Shown in pieces: positions 45,303 to 53,648 of a stretch of DNA of 64,000 nucleotides. Source of the stretch: Hyphomicrobiales bacterium. Its GTDB lineage: Bacteria; Pseudomonadota; Alphaproteobacteria; Rhizobiales; Xanthobacteraceae. Every line of letters starts with the position of its first letter. Position 1 is the first letter of the stretch. The position numbers and the translations under genes were made by a program. Below the pieces are notes generated by a model. The model saw nothing but the letters and a program-made list of their open reading frames with translations. It ran no database searches and was not told the DNA's origin. The stretch lies in contig JAFKKM010000019.1 in assembly GCA_017305555.1 (NCBI GenBank), forward strand, positions 1 through 64,000, given 5' to 3'.

Positions 45303-47438
45303 TCAAATGCTGCCGACGGTTTTCAGCCGGGCGCGCGGATGGATTTCCGCTTGTGACAGCACGCTGGTCTGCGAGCGGAAGCGTTCCACCAGCGAGCGCA
45401 CGAACGGGCGGATCGCAGCGGAGGTGACGAGCACCGGGGCTTCGCCTTCGCGCGCCGCCTGTTCGAAACGGTCGCGCACCGCGGTCATGAACTCCGAGAG
45501 TTTTGACGGCGCCATCGCCAGGCTGCGTTCTTCGCCCTGGCCGATGATTGACTCAGCGAAGGCCTGCTCCCATTTCGCCGACAGTGCGATCAGCGGCAGG
45601 TAGCCATTCGGCGAAGTGTTCTGCGCGCAGATCTGCCGCGCCAGCCGCGCCCGCACGTGCTCGACGATGGTGGCAGGATTGCGCGAGAACGCCAGCGCGT
45701 CCGCGATGCCTTCGAGAATGGTGGAGAGATCGCGAATCGAGATGCGCTCGGACAGCAGCAGTTGCAGCACCCGCTGGATGCCGGAGACGTTGATCTGGCT
45801 GGGCACGATGTCCTTGACCAGTTCGCCTTGCTCCTTCGGCAATTCCTTCAGGAGCTTCTGCACCTCGCCGTAGGACAACAGGTCCGACACGTTGTTCTTG
45901 AGCAGTTCGGTGAGATGCGTCGACAGCACCGTCGCAGCGTCTACAACGGTGTAACCCTTCAGGGTTGCCTCTTCCTTCAGTCCGGCATCGACCCAGGTGG
46001 CTGGCAATCCGAATGTGGGCTCGGTGGTGTGGATGCCTGGCACCGCGACCTGATCGCCGGCAGGATCCATCACCATGTACTGGTTCGGCCAGACGCGACC
46101 GGAGCCGGCGTCCACTTCCTTGATCTTGATGATGTAGCTGTTGGCTTCGAGCTGGACGTTGTCGAGGATGCGCACCGCCGGCATCACGAAGCCCATCTCG
46201 ATCGCCAGCGAACGGCGCAGCGCCTTGATCTGCTCGGTGAGGCGGTCGGTGCCGTCCGGCGCATTCACCAGCGGCAGCAGTGCATAGCCGAGTTCGATCT
46301 TGAGATCGTCGATCTTGAGCGCGGTGGAGATCGGCTCGTCGGCTGCCGCCGCTGCGGCGGCCGCTGCTTCGGGTGCGGCAGCCGCGGCGCTTGCTTCGGC
46401 CGCGACCGCGGCGCGATTGCGCTTGCGCGAAGTCCAGGCCAGTGCGGCCGCGCCGCTGCCGAGCGCGAGGAACGGGATCATCGGAATGCCGGGCAGGGCG
46501 GCGAGCACGAGCATCACCGCCGCCGACATGCCGAGCGCCTGCGGATAGCCGGACAGTTGCTTCATCAGCGCCTTGTCGGCCGCGCCCGAGACGCCGGCCT
46601 TCGACACCAGGAGGCCCGCGGCGGTGGAAACGATCAGCGCCGGCACCTGCGTCACCAAACCGTCGCCGACGGTGAGCAGCGTGTAGGAGCGCGCGGCCTC
46701 GGCGAAACCCAGTCCCTGCTGCGCGACGCCGATGACGATGCCGCCGATGATGTTGATGAACACCACCAAGAGGCCGGCGATGGCATCGCCGCGCACGAAC
46801 TTCGAGGCGCCGTCCATGGCGCCGAAGAAGCCGCTTTCGTCTTCCAGCGCCTTGCGTCGTTCCTTTGCGGTCTTCTCGTCGATCAGGCCGGCGGAGAGAT
46901 CGGCATCGATTGCCATTTGCTTGCCGGGCATGGAGTCCAAATGGAAGCGCGCCGCGACTTCGGCGATACGGCCCGAACCCTTGGTGATGACCACGAAGTT
47001 CACGATCACCAGGATCGCGAATACGATGATGCCGATGACGAAGTTGCCGCCCATCACGAAATTGCCGAACGCCTCGATGACGTGGCCGGCGGCGGCGGTG
47101 CCTTCGTGACCGTGGGTCAGGATCAGCCGCGTCGAGGCCAGGTTCAGCGACAGCCGCAGCATGGTCGAGATCAAGAGGATGGTCGGGAACGCCGAGAACT
47201 CCAGCGGCGCCTGGATGAACAGCGACGTCATCAGGATCAGGATCGACAGCGTGATCGAGATCGCGAGAAACAGATCCAGCACCACGGCGGGCAACGGCAG
47301 GATCAGCACCACAAGAATGGTGAGGATGCCGAAGGCCAGCGCGAGATCGCCGCGCTTCAGCATGGTGACGAGGTCACCGACGCTCGGCAGCCGCGTTGCC
47401 GGCTTGTCCGCGCCTTGTCCCAGAGTGGTGTCGGTCAT
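45303..47438 (-). CDS. flhA: Flagellar biosynthesis protein FlhA
   Basis: A 711-residue integral component of the flagellar type III export gate. The N-terminal half has about eight membrane helices, beginning near residue 30 (DLALAFGILTILVVLILPLP). The FHIPEP motif region contains NFVVITKGSGRIAEVAARF and SAGLIDEKTAKERRKALEDE. An A-rich linker (about 330-360, AAAAAPEAAAAAAAA) leads to the cytosolic domain with IRILDN-type sequence and FVRSLVERFRSQ near the end. The ATG at 47438 gives the usual start. A near-consensus CtrA box lies about 175 bp upstream, so it is likely a CtrA target and the first gene of its transcript. Confidence 0.96.
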   Translation of the reverse strand: MTDTTLGQGADKPATRLPSVGDLVTMLKRGDLALAFGILTILVVLILPLPAVVLDLFLAISITLSILILMTSLFIQAPLEFSAFPTILLISTMLRLSLNLASTRLILTHGHEGTAAAGHVIEAFGNFVMGGNFVIGIIVFAILVIVNFVVITKGSGRIAEVAARFHLDSMPGKQMAIDADLSAGLIDEKTAKERRKALEDESGFFGAMDGASKFVRGDAIAGLLVVFINIIGGIVIGVAQQGLGFAEAARSYTLLTVGDGLVTQVPALIVSTAAGLLVSKAGVSGAADKALMKQLSGYPQALGMSAAVMLVLAALPGIPMIPFLALGSGAAALAWTSRKRNRAAVAAEASAAAAAPEAAAAAAAAADEPISTALKIDDLKIELGYALLPLVNAPDGTDRLTEQIKALRRSLAIEMGFVMPAVRILDNVQLEANSYIIKIKEVDAGSGRVWPNQYMVMDPAGDQVAVPGIHTTEPTFGLPATWVDAGLKEEATLKGYTVVDAATVLSTHLTELLKNNVSDLLSYGEVQKLLKELPKEQGELVKDIVPSQINVSGIQRVLQLLLSERISIRDLSTILEGIADALAFSRNPATIVEHVRARLARQICAQNTSPNGYLPLIALSAKWEQAFAESIIGQGEERSLAMAPSKLSEFMTAVRDRFEQAAREGEAPVLVTSAAIRPFVRSLVERFRSQTSVLSQAEIHPRARLKTVGSI

Positions 47439-47610
47439 CGTCGCGGCGTCCCCTCTCGTTTGCCGCCCGCGCGTGGCAAACGTCTGTGCGGCGGCCGTGG
47501 GGCCGCCGGTTCGAAAGTGAGGTACCGCACTTGCATCCACGGGCTGCCCCCGGCTGCGCAATCACGACACTCGACTTCACGCGTGTAGGCAAAATTTGCC
47601 CGGTGTATGG

Positions 47611-47626
47611 TTAGCAAAGCGTTAAC
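47611..47626 (-). promoter_or_regulatory. CtrA box upstream of flhA
   Basis: TTAGCAAAGCGTTAAC matches the CtrA consensus TTAA-N7-TTAAC with one mismatch. It lies in the 328-bp divergent gap between flhA and the MFS gene. The rest of that gap shows no other feature. Confidence 0.6.
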
Positions 47627-47766
47627 TTCGGCGACGCGACAGATCCTGTGGCTCAATTGTCGCGAGGAGCCACACTGCGTTGTTCCTGTTTTGTGCGCGC
47701 CGGGCGCATGTCTCGAATGCGTACGGGATCGCTTGACCGCGTGAGGCGGGCCGACGAAGTTGCGCC

Positions 47767-49014
47767 ATGGCACAAAGTTCCAATCCGGCGCTCGATTCGA
47801 GCAAATTCGTTCCCGATTCCCGCAAGGCGTGGGTTCGTCTCGCCATCGCCGTGCTGATCGGCTCGATCGGCAGCGTCGGCATGTGGTCGGTGGTGGTGGC
47901 GCTGCCGGTGGTGCAGGTGGAATTTGGCGCCTCGCGCGGTGCGGCCTCGCTCGCCTTCACCATGGTGATGCTGGGTTTCGGATTGGGCGGCGTCGGTACC
48001 GGCAAGATCATGGACCGGTTCGGCATCGTCACCGCGATCGGCATCGGCATCGCCGCGATGGGACTGGGTTACGTCGGCATCGGCTATGCGACGGCGCTGT
48101 GGCAGGTGATCGTGCTGCATCTGTTGATCGGCCTCGGCTCGTCCGCCACGTTCGGGCCGCTGATGACGGAAGCCTCGCACTGGTTCGACCGTTATCGCGG
48201 GCTCGCCGTCACCATCGCCGCCAGCGGCAACTATGTCGGCGGCGCGATCTGGCCGCCGATCTTCAGTTGGGGGATCCAGTCGTTTGGATGGCGGTCGACG
48301 CATATCACGGTCGGCATCTTCGTCGCGATCGCGATGACGCTCGTCACGCTGGTGTTGCGCAGCCAGATGGGCGGCGCGGCACGGCACACGCACGTTGACG
48401 CTCCGCCGCCGCGCATCGACTTGCGGCTCGGCAACAACACGTTGACGGCGATCCTCGGCATCGCCGGCGTTGCCTGCTGCGTGGCGATGTCGATGCCGCA
48501 GGTGCATATCGTCGCTTATTGCGGCGACCTCGGTTACGGCGCGGCGCGCGGCGCGGAAATGCTGTCCCTGATGCTCGGCTTCGGCATCGTCAGCCGGATC
48601 GGTTCGGGATTTCTCGCCGATCGCATCGGCGGCCTGCGAACGTTGCTGATCGGCTCGATCGCGCAAGGCACCGCGCTGATGCTGTTCCTGTTCTTTAACA
48701 GCCTGAGTTCGCTGTTCGTGATCTCGGCGCTGTTCGGCCTGTTCCAGGGCGGCATCGTGCCGAGTTACGCCATCATCGTGCGTGAGTCGATGCCGGCGCG
48801 CGAAGCCGCCACCCGCGTCGGCATCGTCATCCTGGCTTCGGTCGTTGGCATGTCGCTCGGAGGCTGGATCTCCGGCGTCATTTTCGATGCGACCGGCTCC
48901 TATGCCGCCGCGTTCCTCAATGGCATGGCCTGGAATGCCGTCAACGTCGTGATCGTGATCGCACTGCTGCTGCGGGCGCGCGGCCGCATGACGCTGGCCC
49001 CGCGCATGGGGTGA
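47767..49014 (+). CDS. MFS transporter
   Basis: A 415-residue major facilitator with twelve hydrophobic helices. The loop 2-3 signature is GKIMDRFG near residue 78 and the loop 8-9 counterpart is GFLADRIGGLR near residue 280. Helix 5 contains TIAASGNYVGGAIWPPI. It resembles the monocarboxylate/oxalate-formate type of transporter (MCT-like), but the substrate is unknown. The gene is divergent from flhA and is the last typical chromosomal gene before the tRNA and the accessory island. Confidence 0.9.
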   Translation: MAQSSNPALDSSKFVPDSRKAWVRLAIAVLIGSIGSVGMWSVVVALPVVQVEFGASRGAASLAFTMVMLGFGLGGVGTGKIMDRFGIVTAIGIGIAAMGLGYVGIGYATALWQVIVLHLLIGLGSSATFGPLMTEASHWFDRYRGLAVTIAASGNYVGGAIWPPIFSWGIQSFGWRSTHITVGIFVAIAMTLVTLVLRSQMGGAARHTHVDAPPPRIDLRLGNNTLTAILGIAGVACCVAMSMPQVHIVAYCGDLGYGAARGAEMLSLMLGFGIVSRIGSGFLADRIGGLRTLLIGSIAQGTALMLFLFFNSLSSLFVISALFGLFQGGIVPSYAIIVRESMPAREAATRVGIVILASVVGMSLGGWISGVIFDATGSYAAAFLNGMAWNAVNVVIVIALLLRARGRMTLAPRMG

Positions 49015-49183
49015 GGGCGGGCGAGGGTTAACCGATCGAGCGGACTTCCTAGGCCAACGGCGGCTTTCCGGCGTTGCCGGGATGGGATCGAGGGATAATC
49101 CGCCGCGCGCGGATTGCCGTGCGGTACCCGACACTGTAAGGGATGCCTGCGCCAACGCCGGTCGCGAATGCGACGCCCGGCCA

Positions 49184-49259
49184 GGGCCTGTAGCTCAATG
49201 GTTAGAGCCGGCCGCTCATAACGGTCTGGTTGCAGGTTCGAGTCCTGCCGGGCCCACCA
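49184..49259 (+). tRNA. tRNA with anticodon CAU, tRNA-Ile2-like (possible tRNA-Met)
   Basis: A 76-nt cloverleaf with encoded CCA: acceptor GGGCCTG/CGGGCCC, D arm GCTC/GAGC, anticodon stem GGCCG/CGGTC with loop CTCATAA, and T arm GCAGG/CCTGC around TTCGAGT. A CAU anticodon could mean Met or lysidine-modified Ile2; the loop and the D arm (AATGGTTA) resemble Ile2. The accessory island begins about 15 bp after its 3' end. Confidence 0.88.
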
Positions 49260-49273
49260 ACGATATCAGTAGT

Positions 49274-49321
49274 TGAGCCGACACATTAAGAGCGAGTCGA
49301 TCGCCGTCTAAGAACGAGTCG
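49274..49321 (+). repeat. Candidate left end of the Tn7-like element with two TnsB-site-like direct repeats
   Basis: TAAGAGCGAGTCG (49287-49299) and TAAGAACGAGTCG (49309-49321) are direct repeats with one difference and a 22-bp period, preceded by GAGCCGACACAT. Spaced short repeats next to a terminus are typical of TnsB-binding ends. The element would start near TGAGCC at 49274. A canonical TGT terminus is not clear, and the matching right end lies outside the window. Confidence 0.4.
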
Positions 49322-49462
49322 GTTGGTTCGATAGTAGTATTTCAACCATCGCGAGCCCAATCTTATTGTGGAACGGTCGCCGGCGCTGTTCAATATCGTT
49401 AATTTTATATTATAGGCCGCGTCGGTAGGGCGATCCGAGTGACGATAAGTAAAGGAACGTGG

Positions 49463-50101
49463 GTGAGTTCGAAATTTTCGACCAACGACAGAATGGTGCG
49501 GGCTTCCGTCAAAGCCTATCTGATCGCGAGTCACGTCAATGAGGATGCTGTCGTCGTCGAGGAATTACCGGCGCATAGGGGCGCGGTGCGTTTGGACCTT
49601 GCGGTCGTAAACGGGAGACTTTCCGGAATCGAGATCAAGAGCGACTGTGATCACCTGGGGCGTCTTGGGCGTCAAGCGGAACTTTTCAGCCTCGCGGCGG
49701 ATCGAATGACTTTAGTCGTCGGAGAATCTCACCGAGACGCCGCGATGGCAATGATCCCGGATTGGTGGGCGATCACGCTTGCAACGCTGAGAGATGATGG
49801 CTGTGTCCGGTTGAGAACAATTAGGAAGGGACGTCTGAACAGGACTACAAACCCCTGTGCTCTAGTTCATCTGCTGGAACGCGAGGAGATGGTTGCTCTT
49901 TTGGAGTGGCATGACCTCGTCAAAGGATATCGAACGGCAGGTTATGCTGAATTGGCGGATCGGATCGTCGTCAAATTATCTCGCACGCAAATCGCTACGG
50001 GAGTTCGACGCCTGATCAAGATTCGTGCGTGGATTGAGAAGTCATACTCGCGGTCGGCATTTGGCAGGACGGCTGTCATCTGCGGGAAGCCAGTCTCGTA
50101 A
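49463..50101 (+). CDS. sce7726-like PD-(D/E)XK nuclease family protein
   Basis: A protein of about 212 residues. Counting from the GTG at 49439, the restriction-type fold is marked by D53 in AVRLDLAVVNGR, E65 and K67 in GIEIKSDCDHLGRLGRQ, and a following Gln, giving D-X11-E-I-K. This and the rest of the sequence (WWAITLATLRDDG, NPCALVHLLEREEM) fit the sce7726 family, usually found with an sce7725-type partner in mobile or defence islands. I prefer the GTG at 49463 (AAAGGA 6 bp upstream). The end overlaps the convergent partner gene by 26 bp. It is the first gene after the tRNA, and its base composition is lower in GC than the flanking chromosome. Confidence 0.8.
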   Translation: MSSKFSTNDRMVRASVKAYLIASHVNEDAVVVEELPAHRGAVRLDLAVVNGRLSGIEIKSDCDHLGRLGRQAELFSLAADRMTLVVGESHRDAAMAMIPDWWAITLATLRDDGCVRLRTIRKGRLNRTTNPCALVHLLEREEMVALLEWHDLVKGYRTAGYAELADRIVVKLSRTQIATGVRRLIKIRAWIEKSYSRSAFGRTAVICGKPVS

Positions 50102-51230
50102 TGTGTTGATTTGCCCTCACTGCAATCCAAGGCCCCGGAACGGTATACTTAGTGCGATCGACGATCATGTCGCCGTCGGCTACCTGATCAATAATTGAAG
50201 AACCCCAGCATTTTTGAGCCTGCGACCACTGCTCGGATTTACGTGTGGCACTCGCGCATCGAACATAACCCGAAGGGTCAGAGTTCTTGTCGTCGAGTTC
50301 GATGCGCCAAGCGTCGGAGGATGATAAGACCAAATCAACGTGAGGAAGCCAGCCGTTGCCGCCCGCCTGAGGGCGCTTACGGGGGATGGAAGCGTTGTCA
50401 CCGTAGCGAATATCAAACGTCTCCGCGAGTTGCGAGAAAAGCGTTCGCTCTTCCATCTGCAAGATTCTTGGTAAATCGCGTAAGGAGGATCCTGGAAAAC
50501 TTCCTGACACAAGAACTTTCTCAATGGCGTTGAATGAGTCTCCGAGCTGACGCCTCAAGAACGAAAATGCCTCATCGACTTTTCGTGTTGCCTCAGCCGT
50601 AGATCCGCGAACATAGCCAGCGTCTATGATCAAAATTGAATCGGATGGATTGGTTAGCTGCGCGATGCCATATGCCGCGAGTACTAGTCGTCTCGTATCG
50701 GTCGAATCGATATAGAATGCCAGCGGTATCGAGGATTTTGCCGCAGCGATTTGTGCCGATACGTCTTCCTGCGATTCCAAGCGTACAACTGGAATCATTC
50801 CCTGCCATAAAGCCGCCAGTTCGATCCAAGTCGAGGATGTTTGCAGTCCTTTCAAGAACGCGTTGAATCCCCCGGTTTTTCGTCTTATCTCAGCATAGCG
50901 TTCAAGCTCTCGTTCTGTGCGTTCGCGCATAGGCTTTTTGCCGAGTGCCTTTCGCACCTCTGCCTTTTGCCGACGTTTCTCTTCAGCTTCAACCGCTGAC
51001 GTGACCGGGCGCGGGGTCGGATCGAAACTAACGATCGCGCGCCGCCCTTCAGTAGCCTTCTGCAGGGCGGCGAAGGATTCCTCGAATGATGTAGCTTCCG
51101 TCTGCCGAGTTAAGGTTACGACAGGGGTCACCAAATCCTTGATCAGCTTGCCGCACTCAGCGTAAGCGCGCAGTTCAAAGGTTCTGGTGCTGAAGCACGG
51201 ATAGTATGATTGAGAAAAAGTATTGGTCAT
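50076..51230 (-). CDS. Beta family protein (sce7725-like), partner of the sce7726-like nuclease
   Basis: A 384-residue protein starting MTNTFSQSYYPCFSTRTFELRA, a pattern (YYPxFxxRxFEL) typical of T4 beta-like or sce7725 proteins. Central blocks include IPVVRLES, IPLAFYIDSTDTRRLVL and ILIIDAGYVRGS, which suggest a TIM-barrel-like alternation, and a C-terminal tail with WGSSIIDQVADGD. Genes of this type usually lie next to sce7726 genes, but normally in the same direction. Here the two converge and share 26 bp at their 3' ends. A defensive role is inferred from family context only. Confidence 0.8.
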   Translation of the reverse strand: MTNTFSQSYYPCFSTRTFELRAYAECGKLIKDLVTPVVTLTRQTEATSFEESFAALQKATEGRRAIVSFDPTPRPVTSAVEAEEKRRQKAEVRKALGKKPMRERTERELERYAEIRRKTGGFNAFLKGLQTSSTWIELAALWQGMIPVVRLESQEDVSAQIAAAKSSIPLAFYIDSTDTRRLVLAAYGIAQLTNPSDSILIIDAGYVRGSTAEATRKVDEAFSFLRRQLGDSFNAIEKVLVSGSFPGSSLRDLPRILQMEERTLFSQLAETFDIRYGDNASIPRKRPQAGGNGWLPHVDLVLSSSDAWRIELDDKNSDPSGYVRCASATRKSEQWSQAQKCWGSSIIDQVADGDMIVDRTKYTVPGPWIAVRANQHITRLASRR

Positions 51231-51853
51231 GGGGAAAATCTAGCGAGCCTTATATTAGTTGCGATCGTCATTTCGTCTAAATTGCGTTGCCGAGAAAATC
51301 TTGGATAACTCGCCGTACGTGCGTCGCTACGGGACGGCATTCTCGGATATTTCTGTACTTTCCGACCCTAGTGGTCCGGACCCCGATCTGGGTTTTTCGG
51401 AGCGCGCCCAGCAGTCTCGCTCCGTTTGATGTACTTGTTGCCCCGAGCATCGGAAGACACCGGTGCCAGTCCAGAAGCCGTGGCTGAAGGTGAAGCTCCA
51501 TTTCCGGAATATTCCGGCCGACAATCGAGATCAGGCCGACGAAGAGTGCGTTCATTCGGGGGTGAAGGTGGCTGATCGCTAAGGTATGATCGGCCGATCC
51601 AGTCGGCTTTCCAAGGTCATGATCGCGTGACGCCTCGTACCGTCATGCTTGCATGTGTTCTCTATTTGTTCTAGAGTGCCATGTTGGTGAGAGAAAACGT
51701 GCGGCAGCCAATAATTCAAGGATTGGTTGAATTATGACTTTTTCAGCGATAGTTCGATTGCTGACCTATTGCCGGTGCGATTCGTCTGCGGTTTTCACTC
51801 TAGGCATTCGTGTCGACCGCACGGATTTTTGCACAATCTTTTTTGGTGCCATT
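51231..51853. other. Gap between the beta protein gene and darT, with a perfect inverted repeat
   Basis: No gene that I can support. An open minus-strand frame at 51277-51555 has no recognisable features. ATAATTCAA (51711-51719) and TTGAATTAT (51727-51735) form a perfect 9-bp inverted repeat with a 7-nt spacer about 120 bp before the DarT homology begins. It could be the operator of the darTG operon. Confidence 0.5.
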
Positions 51854-52567
51854 TTGCCGCAACGTTTCATTTTCCGGATGACTTATTATGAGGATTGTCC
51901 GCGATTTTTCGCGGACGGAGAGTTGCGCTCGAAAAATCATCTGCAGCCGCAGCCCTGCCATCAAGCCAATTATGCTGCGATTGTCAGTCGACGGGGTGGT
52001 CCGGAATTCATGACGCCAGCTGGTCGGGTTATCAATGACTATGTAGCATTCTATTTTTCACCTCTGACCGCCATGTCATTCACGATTCATCGCGGAAACG
52101 TCGATTTGTTGTCACCTCAAGGATGTGTGTTGGGGAAAGCTACAATGGACGACAGAATTTTCTTTGTTGCGAACGCAGAGAAATTTCGAAATGCCGGACA
52201 CGAGTTCTGGTTTAGCAATGTAGCTTGCAATTCGCAGGCGCCTTGCCCTCAGTTCTCAAGCAATCTGGACGAGATGGAAAACCATATCGCATGGGATTTA
52301 TTTGATGAGGCGCCCATTGCCGGGCGCATCAACGAAATTGGCTATACCGGGTGCACAACGTGGCAACACAATCGAGACAAGCCGACTCGTTACCAGAACC
52401 GGAGGCAAAAGCGAATGGCAGAGTTTCTGGTAAGGGACGCAGTTCCTTTGTCGATGTTCGACTGCATCGTGACGAAGTCCGACGTCATCAAGACTGCAGT
52501 TAAGCGAATGATGCGTGACACGGATATCAATTTACCTATCTACTCGAAACCGGGATGTTATTACTGA
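51734..52567 (+). CDS. darT: DarT-like DNA ADP-ribosyltransferase toxin
   Basis: Up to 277 residues. It resembles DarT (DUF4433), which attaches ADP-ribose from NAD to thymidine in DNA. Counting from the ATG at 51734: FIFRMTYYEDCPRFFADGEL (45-64) matches the NAD-binding start, INDYVAFYFSPLTAMSFTIH (100-119) is the signature block, and RMAEFLVRD contains E230, the probable catalytic Glu. Residues 1-40 have no family similarity, so a start such as the TTG at 51854 is plausible. The ATG itself lies in the last bases of an inverted repeat. The stop overlaps darG by one base, so toxin and antitoxin are coupled. The gene is clearly AT-richer than the chromosome. Confidence 0.85.
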   Translation: MTFSAIVRLLTYCRCDSSAVFTLGIRVDRTDFCTIFFGAILPQRFIFRMTYYEDCPRFFADGELRSKNHLQPQPCHQANYAAIVSRRGGPEFMTPAGRVINDYVAFYFSPLTAMSFTIHRGNVDLLSPQGCVLGKATMDDRIFFVANAEKFRNAGHEFWFSNVACNSQAPCPQFSSNLDEMENHIAWDLFDEAPIAGRINEIGYTGCTTWQHNRDKPTRYQNRRQKRMAEFLVRDAVPLSMFDCIVTKSDVIKTAVKRMMRDTDINLPIYSKPGCYY

Positions 52568-53607
52568 TGGCTTTGACCTTCAAAACCGGGAATATGTTTG
52601 AGGAGCGCGCCGAGGCGATCGTGAATACGGTCAACTGTGTCGGTGTGATGGGAAAGGGTGTTGCGCTGGAATTTAAGCGCCGCTGGCCGGAGAATTTCAG
52701 CGCCTATAAGCGCTTGTGTAATAGTCAGAGGTTGCGTCCAGGTAAGGTCTACGTGCACCAAAACACGGAGATGTTTCATGATGATGGACGGAAGTTCCTT
52801 GTAAATTTCCCGACGAAGGATCATTGGCGGTCGAAATCTAGGATGGAGTTCATTGAGAGCGGGCTCGACGATCTTGTCGAACAGATTCAGCGGCTCCGCA
52901 TACGATCAGTAGTTTTGCCACCGTTAGGATGCGGAAATGGTGGTTTAGATTGGAGCGAGGTGAGAGATCTGATTACGTTCAAGCTTTCACAGATCGCTGA
53001 CGTAGATTTCGTCGTTTTTGCTCCGGTCAACGATGGCACAGAAGAAGGCAAAGATTCACCTGGTGTTCGGATGACTTTTGAACGCGCCTTGCTTTTGAAG
53101 GCGTTCAATGATCTTGCCGTTTATTTCGATGGCAGTTTCACACACGTTTCAATGCAGGAGTTGGTTTATTTGTTGCAGGAAATGGGAGCAGGCTTTGGCC
53201 TGACATTCTCCCGGAAGGAGTTCGGGCCTTATTCAGATGGCTTGCAAGACGCATTTGTCACCATGAAACGTCAGGGACTTATTGCTGGTTTTAGTGTTCA
53301 CTCTGACCAGATTGTGGTGACATCTGAAGGTATCCGTCTTGCGGAAGAATTTCTTCAAGGTGAAGAGCGCGCACGCGCTGATACTCTTGTTCAATGTCTA
53401 AGCCGACTGATTGAAGGATATGAAAGTCCTTATGGGCTGGAGCTTCTTTCTTCGGTTCACTTTGTTGCGCATTATGAAGATGCAAAGGGCGTTGAAGCTA
53501 TATCTGGCGTTCTTGGTGGATGGAGCGCTCGCAAGGGTCTAGAATTCAATGCTGAGATGCTGGGTGTTGTCATCGACCGTTTAAATGAAGATCGTTTGCT
53601 GGGCTGA
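52567..53607 (+). CDS. darG: DarG-like macrodomain antitoxin
   Basis: A 346-residue antitoxin. The N-terminal macrodomain (1-155) begins LTFKTGNMFEERAEAIVNTV and contains NCVGVMGKGVALEFK, with the Lys expected for DNA de-ADP-ribosylation, and VVLPPLGCGNGGLDW. The C-terminal domain (about 180-346), with the pattern LVYLLQEMGAGFGLTFSR and YGLELLSSVHFVAHYE, matches the DarG region that binds and blocks DarT. It directly follows darT (TGATG). It removes the ADP-ribose mark and neutralises the toxin; such pairs are known in phage defence. Confidence 0.9.
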   Translation: MALTFKTGNMFEERAEAIVNTVNCVGVMGKGVALEFKRRWPENFSAYKRLCNSQRLRPGKVYVHQNTEMFHDDGRKFLVNFPTKDHWRSKSRMEFIESGLDDLVEQIQRLRIRSVVLPPLGCGNGGLDWSEVRDLITFKLSQIADVDFVVFAPVNDGTEEGKDSPGVRMTFERALLLKAFNDLAVYFDGSFTHVSMQELVYLLQEMGAGFGLTFSRKEFGPYSDGLQDAFVTMKRQGLIAGFSVHSDQIVVTSEGIRLAEEFLQGEERARADTLVQCLSRLIEGYESPYGLELLSSVHFVAHYEDAKGVEAISGVLGGWSARKGLEFNAEMLGVVIDRLNEDRLLG

Positions 53608-53648
53608 GGTCGTTTGTTGTCGATTCATTCGGCCGAAGCTACAGACAG

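Noticed and set aside
45657-47588. 643-codon plus-strand frame opposite flhA
   Set aside because: Low-complexity H/D/Q/R-rich translation with no conserved motif, opposite the well-recognised flhA gene.
47653-49155. 500-codon minus-strand frame opposite the MFS gene
   Set aside because: Composition dominated by H, R, D and Q, no motif, and the MFS protein on the plus strand is convincing.
49184-51230. Integrase-type island at the tRNA gene
   Set aside because: No tyrosine or serine recombinase gene lies near the tRNA, and no copy of the tRNA 3' end is seen in the rest of the window.
51277-51555. 92-codon minus-strand frame upstream of the beta protein gene
   Set aside because: No recognisable motif, no clear ribosome site, and no overlap or coupling with neighbours; a real small gene cannot be excluded.
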